64,000 nt of DNA from Deltaproteobacteria bacterium (lineage in GTDB: Bacteria > Desulfobacterota > Binatia > Binatales > Binataceae), in the NCBI GenBank assembly GCA_021831785.1, contig JAKBMB010000016.1, forward strand, positions 186,001 to 250,000, read 5' to 3'. A model generated the notes under the pieces. That model was not told where the DNA came from. It ran no database searches and was given only the letters and a program-made list of their open reading frames with translations. The position numbers and the translations under genes are program-made. Positions within the stretch are counted from its first letter, which is position 1; every line of letters begins with the position of its first letter. This document shows, one piece after another, positions 37,278-44,929 of the stretch.

Positions 37278-38009
37278 CTAAGCGCGGAGCTCCTGATTCA
37301 TCTCATCGACGACCTTGAGCACCTCGGCGAGCGACCTTACGCAGCCCAAGGCGCCGCGGGGTTGCCCTTGATGCCTGCCCTTGCGATCGATCAAAAGCCC
37401 CGGTATACCCGCGCCGGCCGCGCCGCCTACGTCGAGGGCGAGCGAGTCGCCGACGTGCAGCGCCTCCACCGGCGCCAGCGCATGTTTATCCAGCGCTGCG
37501 CGGAATATTTCAGGCGCGGGTTTGGCATAGCCTACCTCGGAGGAAATCGTCACCGAGTCAACGCAACTTAGCATCCCCGAGGCTTCAAGCACGCCATAGA
37601 GCCGCCAGTCGAAGTTCGAGATCACGCCGAGGCCAAGCCGGCGCTGCTTGAGCGCGTTGAGCACGCTCATCGCCTCGGGGTCAGCGCGCCAGGTCTCGGG
37701 GTCGGCGAAGTGCGCGAACAGTGCTGCGAAAAAGCGGTCGAAGTCGTCGAAGCGTCCAAGCTGCTCGAAGGTCGTCCACACCAGGCTGCGCCACCATTGC
37801 TTTTCCAATCGTCGCAACTCGTCAGGCGTGCGGCCGGGGCCGAAAGCCAGACCCGGCGCCGCGCGAAAGGCATGGCGAAAAGCGGCGTCGATCTCGCTGT
37901 CGGGCGCGTCGAGGCCGAAGCGGCGGGCAAGCCGCGCATAGATTGAGCCGACGGGCTCGCGCGTGTCAAACAACGTCCCCGCGGCATCGAAAAAGACTAC
38001 TTTCACCAT
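37278..38009 (-). CDS. HAD-superfamily hydrolase
   Basis: A 243-residue haloacid dehalogenase-like phosphatase. Motif I is VVFFDAAGTLFDTRE: the second Asp of the usual DxD is replaced by Ala (DAAGT), as in many dehalogenase or REG-2-like HADs. Motif II is LGVISNFDWR, motif III is the Lys in EVGYAKPAPEIF, and motif IV is LHVGDSLALDVGGAAGAG. The cap (residues 15-90) is helical. The ATG at 38009 gives MVKVVFF; a TTG seven codons upstream is less likely. Substrate unknown. Confidence 0.85.
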   Translation of the reverse strand: MVKVVFFDAAGTLFDTREPVGSIYARLARRFGLDAPDSEIDAAFRHAFRAAPGLAFGPGRTPDELRRLEKQWWRSLVWTTFEQLGRFDDFDRFFAALFAHFADPETWRADPEAMSVLNALKQRRLGLGVISNFDWRLYGVLEASGMLSCVDSVTISSEVGYAKPAPEIFRAALDKHALAPVEALHVGDSLALDVGGAAGAGIPGLLIDRKGRHQGQPRGALGCVRSLAEVLKVVDEMNQELRA

Positions 38010-38378
38010 CGCGGCTGTCTCACAAGTCAATAAATCATTCGGTTTACGCCAACGAAATCATCCTGCCATAACTGCTCGCCAGCCTTAAGCCGGGCGTCGC
38101 ATTTGTCCGGCCCCCCGCGCCGGTCAAGACGCACCGAAGCGGCGTGCGGCTTGCCGGCCTGCCGTTAGTAGGCGCGGCGGAGGTTGGTCTCCTTGACGCC
38201 GACGGCAAGCACGAGCGAGCTTAGGACCGCGGTCTAAAGCGGATCTCGCCGGCGCGGCGCAAAAGGACTCATGCGCTTTAGCAATGCGGGCAAGCCGCGC
38301 AAGATAAGCGGCCATCCGCGCCGGATTTTCTGGGCGTAAATCTTGAGCGACTGACGCAAGCGGGAGCAAAACGGGATT
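38010..38378. other. Intergenic region with no recognised gene
   Basis: About 370 bases between the metallophosphoesterase and HAD genes. Open frames on the minus strand here read as Arg/Ala-rich shadow sequence without ribosome binding sites. No repeat or RNA structure stands out. Confidence 0.4.
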
Positions 38379-39035
38379 TCAAAGGAACTCCAGGTTCGCC
38401 TTAACCCCGTTGCCTTGCGCCTGCACCACAACGTAGCCGCCGGCCTTGAACGGGCCGGCGTTGAAAACCACGGTCGCGCTCATCCGGTCCTGGCCGGGCG
38501 ATTCATGAATATGGCCGGAGATGCACACGTCGGGCTGTACTTCTTCGATAAAGCGGCGCGCCGCCGTACTCCCGACCGGCGTTCCGTTGCGCAACCGGTC
38601 GCACTTGGTAGCGTAAGGCGGCGTGTGGCAGATCATGATCAGCGGCCGTTGGCCTTGAACTTCGCGATAGCCCCGCATCAAGGTCTCGTAAATCTCCTCC
38701 TCGGAAAGCTCGAACGGCGTGTTGAAGGGCGTAATGTTCGAGCCGCCGCAGCCGAACACGGCGAGCCCGTCAAGCATCACGCCGCGGCCGTGAAGGGCGA
38801 CCTCTTCACGTTCGAGAAACGCAATCACTTCGCGGCGGTCAAGATTGCCGGGCACGGCGAGCACCCGCCGGCAGGCGCGGTGCACCGCAGCCAGCACCTG
38901 GGCCGCATCGCTCTCGCCGCCGAAATTGGTCAGGTCGCCCGAGACGATAACGACGTCGTCGGGGCCGATTACCCCGCTCATCCGCTCCAGATTCTCGATC
39001 GCCATGTGCACGTCGCCGAAGCTGATTATCTTCAT
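38379..39035 (-). CDS. Calcineurin-like metallophosphoesterase
   Basis: A 218-residue phosphoesterase. The metal-binding motifs are in order: ISFGDVHMAIENL (D-x-H), VIVSGDLTNFGG (GDxxN), VLAVPGNLDRRE (GN-x-D), ICHTPPYATKCD (H) and CISGHIHESPG (GHxH). The start ATG at 39035 fits the family. These proteins hydrolyse phosphodiesters or cyclic nucleotides. I cannot assign a substrate. It stands alone on the minus strand. Confidence 0.88.
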   Translation of the reverse strand: MKIISFGDVHMAIENLERMSGVIGPDDVVIVSGDLTNFGGESDAAQVLAAVHRACRRVLAVPGNLDRREVIAFLEREEVALHGRGVMLDGLAVFGCGGSNITPFNTPFELSEEEIYETLMRGYREVQGQRPLIMICHTPPYATKCDRLRNGTPVGSTAARRFIEEVQPDVCISGHIHESPGQDRMSATVVFNAGPFKAGGYVVVQAQGNGVKANLEFL

Positions 39036-39223
39036 CGCCTGCTTATCCTCTGCCGGCAGCTAAAGCTGTACCGGCGGTCGGGACTTGTAATCCCGGGTTC
39101 TTGTTTTCCAGTAAACTACCAATTCGGCAAAATTCATAGAAAGCCCTGATAGATGAGGGTTTGGATGCGAACGGCTCGCCGCCGCGCCGTGTAAACGGGC
39201 TTCGGTCAGGGCAGCATTCGCGT

Positions 39224-39754
39224 CTACGGGCGCGACCGGTCGCCGCGCAGCAGCCATATCGCCAGCAACGTCAGCAACTGGGCCATGAAGATGCTCCGAT
39301 GGGTGTTTTCAATCCGGTACGCGACCAACGCTTCATCGGCGATCATAAACGCCATCCAAAGTCCGAGGCTTACTCCGAATGCCTGCGCGACTGCCGGCAT
39401 CTCTGTGCCGGCGCCGCGCCTATGGTTCAACGCGGCGCGGCAATAGAGAATCGTCGCTGCGGCTTCCCAAAGGATAATCCCGCAAAAGAACAGCGCCGTA
39501 AGCCATGAGGGCGTTTGGTAAATCGCTGTCACCTTGACCAACAGAGCGTAATTTCCCGACGCGACCGGCCATGAATCGGGAAGAATCGCCAGAGTCTTAA
39601 GCGCGTCTGTCAAGTTGGTAATCACGACTATCCCGGTCCACGCCGCCCAAAAAAACAGCAGCCCGCCTCTGACTGCGTTAAGGCCCATAGCTTTGCCGTC
39701 ATCGGCAGCGGGAGCTTTGTCGTCAAAGCCCTCCGGCAATTTTGACAGCGACAC
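39224..39754 (-). CDS. Small polytopic membrane protein, function unknown
   Basis: A 176-residue protein with about four membrane helices: GGLLFFWAAWTGIVVITNLTD, SWLTALFFCGIILWEAAATIL, FGVSLGLWMAFMIADEALVA and SIFMAQLLTLLAIWLL. The start is probably a GTG at 39754 with an AGAAG upstream. An ATG at 39688 would shorten the tail by 22 residues. The open frame extends much further right, but that part is antisense to the deaminase. I do not recognise the family. It diverges from the deaminase gene only 42 bases away, so they share a promoter region. Confidence 0.7.
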   Translation of the reverse strand: MSLSKLPEGFDDKAPAADDGKAMGLNAVRGGLLFFWAAWTGIVVITNLTDALKTLAILPDSWPVASGNYALLVKVTAIYQTPSWLTALFFCGIILWEAAATILYCRAALNHRRGAGTEMPAVAQAFGVSLGLWMAFMIADEALVAYRIENTHRSIFMAQLLTLLAIWLLRGDRSRP

Positions 39755-39796
39755 GGTTTCTTCTATATCACAACAATGGGGATGGCCTTCAAAGGA

Positions 39797-40435
39797 ATGA
39801 ATCAACACATCATGCCGGAGCATCAGCTTGGGCGGCGAAATTTTATCGGCGCGGTTGCAGTGGTGGGGACAGCCGGCACGGTGCTCGGGGCCTCCGCGCT
39901 GATGGGCGCCGGCGCGCCGAACCCGGGCCCGTTTCCTCGACTCAACCATGCGCGCTTTATGCGCGCCGCGATCGAGCAAGCCAAAAAAGTTTCGAAAATG
40001 CCCTTCGGCGCGGTGATTGTAGATGGAACAAGCGCCCAGATAGTCGCCGCCGGCCACAATCGGTCGCAGGAGAACCCGACCTTTCACGGCGAGATGGACG
40101 CGATCAACCAATGCGCCGCAGCGCGTCCGCAAACCGACTGGCCTAAGCTCGCGCTCTATACGACCGCCGAGCCGTGTCCGATGTGTCAGTCGGCAATCGA
40201 GTGGGCCGGCGTCGCGATGACGGTTTACGGGACCTCGATTCCTTTTCTCCAACGGCTCGGATGGTGGCAGATCGATATTCGCGCCCACGAGGTTGTCCGC
40301 CGCACGCCGTTCCGTCGCACGGCGCTGCTCGGCGGCGTCCTCGAGCAGGAGTGTAACGCGCTCTTTCTGGTGGCCCTCTCGCGGGCTCAAAGAGCATTGA
40401 CCCGGAATCCGAAAAGGCGGCCGGAGACAAGTTGA
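39797..40435 (+). CDS. Tat-signal nucleoside/cytidine deaminase-like protein
   Basis: A 212-residue protein. The N-terminus has a twin-arginine signal, QLGRRNFIGAVAVVGTAG, followed by a hydrophobic run and a Pro-rich junction near residue 45. The mature domain is a zinc deaminase: THxE-like motif PTFHGEMDAINQC near residue 95 (His and catalytic Glu) and PCPMCQSAIEWAG near 123-135 (two Cys). Deaminases of this fold act on guanine, cytosine or tRNA adenosine and are normally cytoplasmic. The start is uncertain: ATG codons at 39776, 39782, 39797 and 39812 are all in frame. The gene overlaps trmJ by one base (TGATG). Confidence 0.82.
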   Translation: MNQHIMPEHQLGRRNFIGAVAVVGTAGTVLGASALMGAGAPNPGPFPRLNHARFMRAAIEQAKKVSKMPFGAVIVDGTSAQIVAAGHNRSQENPTFHGEMDAINQCAAARPQTDWPKLALYTTAEPCPMCQSAIEWAGVAMTVYGTSIPFLQRLGWWQIDIRAHEVVRRTPFRRTALLGGVLEQECNALFLVALSRAQRALTRNPKRRPETS

Positions 40436-41325
40436 TGAATCGGATACGGCGTGACCCTCGTGGCCAGGAGGACGCCGAGAATGCCCGGGCTGGGGAACAT
40501 CGAGGAGCAGGCTCTGCGGGCGCCGCGCCCGATAACCGGTTCGGGAAGTTTTCCTTCGTTTTGGTGCGGCCCAAGGCCGCGGGAAATATCGGCGCCGCTG
40601 CCCGTGCGCTCAAGAACATGGGATTCGGCGATCTGCGTCTGGTGGCGCCGCAGAGTTTCGTTCCGCCCGCCGCGGCAGCGATGGCGGTGCATGCCGAAGA
40701 CGTCCTGCACAGCACCTCGGTCTATTCGGGATTAGCCCAGGCGTTATCGGAGCATACCCTCACTGCCGGGACGACATGCCGGCGCAGAGCATACCGGGAC
40801 CACGCGGGCGAGTTGCGTCAGTGCGCCATGATGCTCGCAAAAGCCGCTGCGACTAACCGGGTAGCCGTTATTTTTGGACCCGAGGATGATGGGCTGTCCA
40901 ATCAGGAGCTCAAGCTCTGCCAGCATCTCATCGTCATACCGGCCTCAGCGAGCTACTCTTCGCTCAACCTCGCCCAGGCCGTGATGCTCGTCGCATATGA
41001 GCTGATGATGGCCCTGCGCGATATTGGCGACGGCGCTGCCGATGACGTCGAGTCGGCCGGGTCGGCGCGGATGGCGCACGCGCCGGTTGGGGAGGTCCAA
41101 GCGATGCTCGAGCGGCTTGAGCGGGCGTTAATCGAGGTCGGCTTTCTGCCGGCCGAAAGCCCCGATCGCATCATGTTTGCGATCCGGGGCATCTTAAGCC
41201 GTAGCGGACTCTCTCAACGAGAGACGGATATCCTGAGCGGGATCGCAAGCCAGATTCGCTGGTTTGCCGACGAAGGCCATCAAACGCTTGCGGCCAAGCG
41301 GCGCGCGGGGCGCAAAATCCGCTAG
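40435..41325 (+). CDS. trmJ: TrmJ/SpoU-family RNA 2'-O-methyltransferase
   Basis: A 296-residue SPOUT methyltransferase. After an N-terminal tail of about 35 residues come FSFVLVRPKAAGNIGAAARA, NMGFGDLRLVAP, AVIFGPEDDGLSNQELKLC near residue 145 and SYSSLNLAQAVMLVAYEL, the three SpoU motifs forming the trefoil knot. The C-terminal helical domain (FLPAESPDRIMFAIRGILSR) is typical of TrmJ, which methylates position 32 of tRNA. It is translationally coupled to the deaminase gene. Confidence 0.88.
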   Translation: MNRIRRDPRGQEDAENARAGEHRGAGSAGAAPDNRFGKFSFVLVRPKAAGNIGAAARALKNMGFGDLRLVAPQSFVPPAAAAMAVHAEDVLHSTSVYSGLAQALSEHTLTAGTTCRRRAYRDHAGELRQCAMMLAKAAATNRVAVIFGPEDDGLSNQELKLCQHLIVIPASASYSSLNLAQAVMLVAYELMMALRDIGDGAADDVESAGSARMAHAPVGEVQAMLERLERALIEVGFLPAESPDRIMFAIRGILSRSGLSQRETDILSGIASQIRWFADEGHQTLAAKRRAGRKIR

Positions 41326-41789
41326 GCCCAAGACGGTGAGCGCCGCTGACGGCCGGGCTCTCCGGACGGGGAGATGAGCTCCGCGTTTCAAGTCAGGCTC
41401 GGTATCGGCGAGCTAGGTCTGACAACGGCGCTCTGGTATGTTGCGTTGCGAGACGCAGGCCGGCTTACGGCGGCCGAGAGCGACGACCGCGGCCCAACGC
41501 CGCGGCCGAGATGAAAGGTGACGCGGCGCGCTTAGATTCGGCGGGCACGAGGAGCGTTGAGTCGGGGGATGTTTGCAGCGCCGACGGTTTGCGCGTCGGA
41601 CCGTTTTAAGATTTAAGTGATTCCTTAGGCAGCCGCGCATGACACGCGATCGTTCGCGCCCGAAGGGCGGAAGAAAAAGGCCTAGCCGCGCGGTGTTGTG
41701 CCGGCTCCGTGCCGGGAGGGGCGCGGCGCCTAGAGTCTAATCGCGGTTTTCGGGCTTGGTCGACTCGATGATGAAACGAAGCCAAGGCG
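41326..41789. other. Intergenic region with no recognised gene
   Basis: About 460 bases of very GC-rich sequence between trmJ and the small hypothetical gene. I looked for a structured RNA and saw none I can name. Some stems are possible around 41480-41515 (CGGCCGAG and related). Short frames on the minus strand look like shadows. Confidence 0.35.
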
Positions 41790-42083
41790 ATGGGTGAAAT
41801 AATCCAGTTGCCCGATGTTATCAACGCGCGCCGGCGCTTGGCCGAGTCCGCAGCCCGCCGAGAGAATCTCGAGCGCGCGCTCGAGATTATACGGCTGAAC
41901 GTGATTTCGGTGTTGACGATTCTAAAGGGGGCCCCGGCGCCGGAGCGCGTCGAATTGCTCCAACGCGCCGAGAGATTGATCGCGCTGCTTCAGTACGGCA
42001 CACGAATTTTCGACGACGAAACCAGCGATGCCCCGCAAGCCGCGGGGTCCAGCCGCCCTGCCGAGGAAACCGATACGCCCTGA
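41790..42083 (+). CDS. Small hypothetical helical protein
   Basis: A 97-residue protein starting MGEIIQLPDVINARRRLAES. Residues 10-75 look like two amphipathic helices (ENLERALEIIRLNVISVLTI, ERVELLQRAERLIALLQYG) and the tail is acidic and disordered. I do not recognise the family. The ATG at 41790 has AAGGCG just upstream. It ends about 80 bases before the promoter of the SAM riboswitch operon and is likely an independent unit. Confidence 0.6.
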   Translation: MGEIIQLPDVINARRRLAESAARRENLERALEIIRLNVISVLTILKGAPAPERVELLQRAERLIALLQYGTRIFDDETSDAPQAAGSSRPAEETDTP

Positions 42084-42161
42084 GCGCCGGAATTTTCGCC
42101 CGGCGTAAGCTGCCAAGCGTCAGACCGCAGACGAAAGACCGGGCCTGACCGAGCGGTTTGG

Positions 42162-42190
42162 TTGACATAGCAAGCTTGCTCGGCTAGAGA
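42162..42190 (+). promoter_or_regulatory. Sigma-70-like promoter of the SAM riboswitch operon
   Basis: A perfect -35 hexamer TTGACA at 42162-42167 is followed after exactly 17 bases by TAGAGA at 42185-42190. Transcription would start near 42197, just ahead of the riboswitch aptamer. Confidence 0.65.
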
Positions 42191-42214
42191 GATAGGCAAG
42201 GCGTCGAAATCGCC

Positions 42215-42333
42215 CCTTATCCAGAGCGGTGGAGGGCCAGGCCCGAAGAAACCGCAGCAACCGGCCCGCAACGGGTGCTGGTGCTAATTCCGACGGAACG
42301 CTTAGCGAAAAACAAGCGCTCCGGAAGATAAGG
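42215..42333 (+). ncRNA. SAM-I (S-box) riboswitch
   Basis: The leader matches the S-box aptamer. P1 is CCTTATC (42215-42221) pairing with GATAAGG (42327-42333). Next come CAGAGCGGTGGAGGG, the conserved GGCCCGAAGAAACCGCAGCAACC core with the kink-turn, GGTGCTAATTCC at the J3/4 region, and a P4 stem. It binds S-adenosylmethionine and should switch off downstream sulfur genes when SAM is plentiful. A second CCTTATC at 42354-42360 can compete for GATAAGG, which suggests how the expression platform switches. The first gene starts 110 bases further on. Confidence 0.93.
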
Positions 42334-42443
42334 TGAGAGAAGCAAAACTCCCCCCTTATCAGCGGAATGAGCCGCCAACACCGGCTGTTCGACTTGCGAC
42401 CGCAGGGCTTATTCGACGCCGCGGCGGTTGAACCGGCTTCGCG

Positions 42444-43166
42444 ATGAAGAAAAAGGCGGTTTTGGTGGTCGGCGCGGGCGGTCTCGGCGTTCCGGCGATA
42501 GTCGCGCTCGGCGCCTGCGGCGAGTTCGCGCTGGGGCTCGTTGACCCGGAGCGGGTCGAGCTTTCTAATTTAGCGCGCCAGATAATCTACGGCAGCCGCC
42601 AACTAGGGGCATTCAAGGCCGAGGCCGCCGCTCGTTACCTCAGGGAGCGCTTGGAGTATCGCGACGTAGAGCCCATGAGCATCGCCCTTGACGCCTCGAA
42701 CGCGGCCGCGTTGGTGGCGCGCTACGACTTCGTAATCGACGCCACGGACGACCCGGCGGCGAAGTTCCTGATCAATGACGTGTGCTTGGCGGCGCAGCGC
42801 CCGTTTTGTTATGGAGGCGTGCTCGGTTTTCGCGGCCAAGCGATGACCGTCCTGGGGCGCAAAACGGCCTGCCTGAGATGCCTGTTTGAATTTCCACCCG
42901 AGGCGGGCGAGACCGCGAGCTGTCGGGATGCGGGAATAATCGGTTCGGTCGCGGGATTGATCGGATTTGTGCAGGCCAAGGAGGCAATCGCTTACCTGCG
43001 CGGAGGCAAGCCGCGGCTGGCCGGAAAACTGTTCGCTTACGACGCGAGGGGCCAGGCGAGCGTCAGAATTCTTGCCGTACGGCCGCGCGAGGATTGCGCT
43101 TGCGCCGGCGCGCGCCTGGGAGTCGGGCATACGGGCGTCGGCGCGCCGGCGGGAGCAATAAGGTAG
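42444..43166 (+). CDS. E1-like sulfur-carrier-activating enzyme (ThiF/MoeB/HesA family)
   Basis: A 240-residue adenylyltransferase. The ATP-binding loop is VVGAGGLGVPA near residue 8. VELSNLARQIIYG carries the arginine finger, VIDATDDPAAKFLIND the magnesium-binding Asp, and ETASCRDAGIIGSVAGLIG the conserved crossover/catalytic Cys region. Zinc cysteines are CLRC and CACAG. It lacks the first 20-30 residues (RYSRQ helix) common in MoeB. It should adenylate the C-terminal glycine of the MoaD-like carrier two genes downstream. It is the first gene after the SAM riboswitch, and thrC begins five bases after its stop. Confidence 0.87.
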   Translation: MKKKAVLVVGAGGLGVPAIVALGACGEFALGLVDPERVELSNLARQIIYGSRQLGAFKAEAAARYLRERLEYRDVEPMSIALDASNAAALVARYDFVIDATDDPAAKFLINDVCLAAQRPFCYGGVLGFRGQAMTVLGRKTACLRCLFEFPPEAGETASCRDAGIIGSVAGLIGFVQAKEAIAYLRGGKPRLAGKLFAYDARGQASVRILAVRPREDCACAGARLGVGHTGVGAPAGAIR

Positions 43167-43171
43167 GACGC

Positions 43172-44434
43172 ATGAGTTATGTCAGCGGGCTAAAATGCCG
43201 GGAGTGCGGCCGGGGGTACCCGGTCGAACCTCTGCACGTATGTGAGAACTGTTTCGGGCCGCTTGAAGTTGTCTATGACTACGCGCGAATCAAGGCCGCC
43301 GTGTCGCGCAGTCTGATTGAATCGCGGCCGCGCAATCTCTGGCGGTACAAGGAGCTGCTGCCGATTGAAACGGAGCCGCTCGCCGGGCCCAACTCGGGCT
43401 TCACGCCGCTGTTGCGCGCCGAACGGCTGGGCGCCGAGGTCGGGCTCAAGCAGCTCTACCTTAAGGACGATTCCGTCAACCATCCGACGCTTTCGTACAA
43501 GGACCGCGTGGTAGCGGTCGCCATCACCAAGGCGCGCGAGTTCGGTTTCACGACCGTATCGTGCGCTTCGACCGGCAACCTGGCCACCGCGGTGGCGGCG
43601 CATGCGGCGCGGGCGGGCCTCGAATGCTACATCTTCATGCCCGAAGGGGTCGAGGCCGGCAAGATCGTCGGCTCCGCGATTTACGGCGCCCACGTGATCA
43701 CGGTCAAGGGCAACTACGACGACGTTAACCGGCTGTGCAGCGAGATTGCCGACAAGTATGGCTGGGCCTTCGTCAATATCAATTTGCGGCCCTATTACAC
43801 CGAAGGCGCCAAGACCTTTGGCTTCGAGGTCGCCGAGCAGCTTAACTGGCGCCTGCCCCAGCATATCGTGGTGCCCACCGCCGGCGGTACGATCCTGCCC
43901 AAAGTGGCCAAGGCGTTTCGCGAGCTCAAGCAAGTGGGTCTGGTGCGCGACGGCGACTTCAAGATTCACTCGGCGCAAGCGGCGGGCTCGGCGCCGGTGA
44001 TTCACGCGCTGCACCGGGGCACCGATCTGATCGCGCCGGTCAAACCGAACACGATCGCCAAGTCGATCGCGATCGGCAATCCCGCCGACGGCTATTACGT
44101 GTTGCGCGCGGTGCGTGAGTCGGGCGGATGGGGCGAGTCGGCGACCGACGCCGAGATCATAGAGGCGATGAAGCTGCTTGCCAGAACCGAGGGCATCTTT
44201 GCTGAACCGGCCGGCGGCACCACGCTCGCCGTCACGCTTAAGCTCGTTAACCTAGGACACATCAAAAGCGACGAAAGCGTGGTGGTCTCGATTACGGGCA
44301 ACGGCTACAAGACGCTGGAAGCGGTGATGCATCAGGTGCAGACGCCGTTCGTGATTGAAGCGCGCCTCAAAGAGTTCGATGCGCTCTTTGAACGGCTCAA
44401 AGACGGCAAAGTGGCCGCGGCCGGAGCCGCGTGA
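43172..44434 (+). CDS. thrC: Threonine synthase family PLP enzyme with zinc ribbon
   Basis: A 420-residue fold-type II PLP enzyme. The N-terminus has a zinc ribbon (CRECGRGYPVEPLHVCENC). The PLP lysine is in HPTLSYKDRVVAVA near residue 106, the phosphate-binding turn in CASTGNLATAVAAHAA, and the cofactor loop in VVPTAGGTILPKVAKAF. The ATG at 43172 has AGGTAGG ahead of it; the longer open frame would overlap the E1 gene. The family converts O-phosphohomoserine to threonine. Its position inside a SAM-riboswitch operon with a sulfur carrier raises the possibility that it, or a partner, uses phosphohomoserine for sulfur incorporation. That is inference. Confidence 0.88.
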   Translation: MSYVSGLKCRECGRGYPVEPLHVCENCFGPLEVVYDYARIKAAVSRSLIESRPRNLWRYKELLPIETEPLAGPNSGFTPLLRAERLGAEVGLKQLYLKDDSVNHPTLSYKDRVVAVAITKAREFGFTTVSCASTGNLATAVAAHAARAGLECYIFMPEGVEAGKIVGSAIYGAHVITVKGNYDDVNRLCSEIADKYGWAFVNINLRPYYTEGAKTFGFEVAEQLNWRLPQHIVVPTAGGTILPKVAKAFRELKQVGLVRDGDFKIHSAQAAGSAPVIHALHRGTDLIAPVKPNTIAKSIAIGNPADGYYVLRAVRESGGWGESATDAEIIEAMKLLARTEGIFAEPAGGTTLAVTLKLVNLGHIKSDESVVVSITGNGYKTLEAVMHQVQTPFVIEARLKEFDALFERLKDGKVAAAGAA

Positions 44435-44589
44435 GACCGGGTTTTTGTCGTTCGCGTTTTCGCGCCGTGCCGTAAGGTTTCGCCGCGCGCGCTTGACTCC
44501 GGGAACGGGGTTGCACGGCGCTGCAAGCGAACGATTGTCGGCGCCCGCGCCGGCGCAAAGAAGCAAGGGAAGTAATAAAATAAATGATG

Positions 44590-44640
44590 TATAATCGGGC
44601 GTCAGCGACGGATTGACCGTCGCCTTACGGGAGGCAGCAG
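44590..44640 (+). promoter_or_regulatory. Possible internal promoter and leader hairpin before the sulfur-carrier gene
   Basis: The 216-base gap after thrC contains a perfect TATAAT at 44590-44595 with no convincing -35, then a hairpin GCGACGG / CCGTCGC (44604-44622) and GGGAGG. It may be an internal promoter or an mRNA processing site for moaD-cysM. Confidence 0.35.
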
Positions 44641-44650
44641 GAAAAAGCAG

Positions 44651-44929
44651 ATGGCAGTGCAGATACGAGTTCCGACACCGCTTAGAAGATTTACCGGCGG
44701 CACCGACGTGGTATCGGCCAACGGCAGTTCGCTCAGAGAAGTGATCGACGACCTCGAACGCAGCCATCCCGGCCTGCGTGAGCGGCTGCTGGACGAAAAC
44801 GGCGAGCTGCGCCGCTTCGTCAATATTTTCATCAACGGCGACGACGTGCGGTTTCTCGACCAGCTCAGCTCCCAGGTAAAGGATGGCGACGACATCTCGA
44901 TCGTTCCCGCGATCGCCGGCGGCCGCTAG
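44651..44929 (+). CDS. MoaD/ThiS/CysO-like sulfur-carrier protein ending in Gly-Gly-Arg
   Basis: A 92-residue ubiquitin-fold protein: VQIRVPTPLRRFTGGTDVVS, LREVIDDLERSHPGLRERLL, GELRRFVNIFINGDDVRFLD and DGDDISIVPAIAGGR. It closely resembles mycobacterial CysO, the thiocarboxylate donor for CysM. Most such carriers end in Gly-Gly; this one has one extra Arg, so a peptidase must expose the glycine. Its 3' end overlaps the start of the CysM-like gene by 47 bases. Together with the E1-like enzyme it should form a sulfur relay. Confidence 0.9.
   Translation: MAVQIRVPTPLRRFTGGTDVVSANGSSLREVIDDLERSHPGLRERLLDENGELRRFVNIFINGDDVRFLDQLSSQVKDGDDISIVPAIAGGR

Noticed and set aside
41326-41789. Possible structured RNA gene before the small hypothetical gene
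   Set aside because: GC-rich stems are possible anywhere in this genome; no known consensus was found.
44621-44641. Possible 16S rRNA fragment
   Set aside because: Only 15 bases match the universal site; the flanks do not continue as rRNA.
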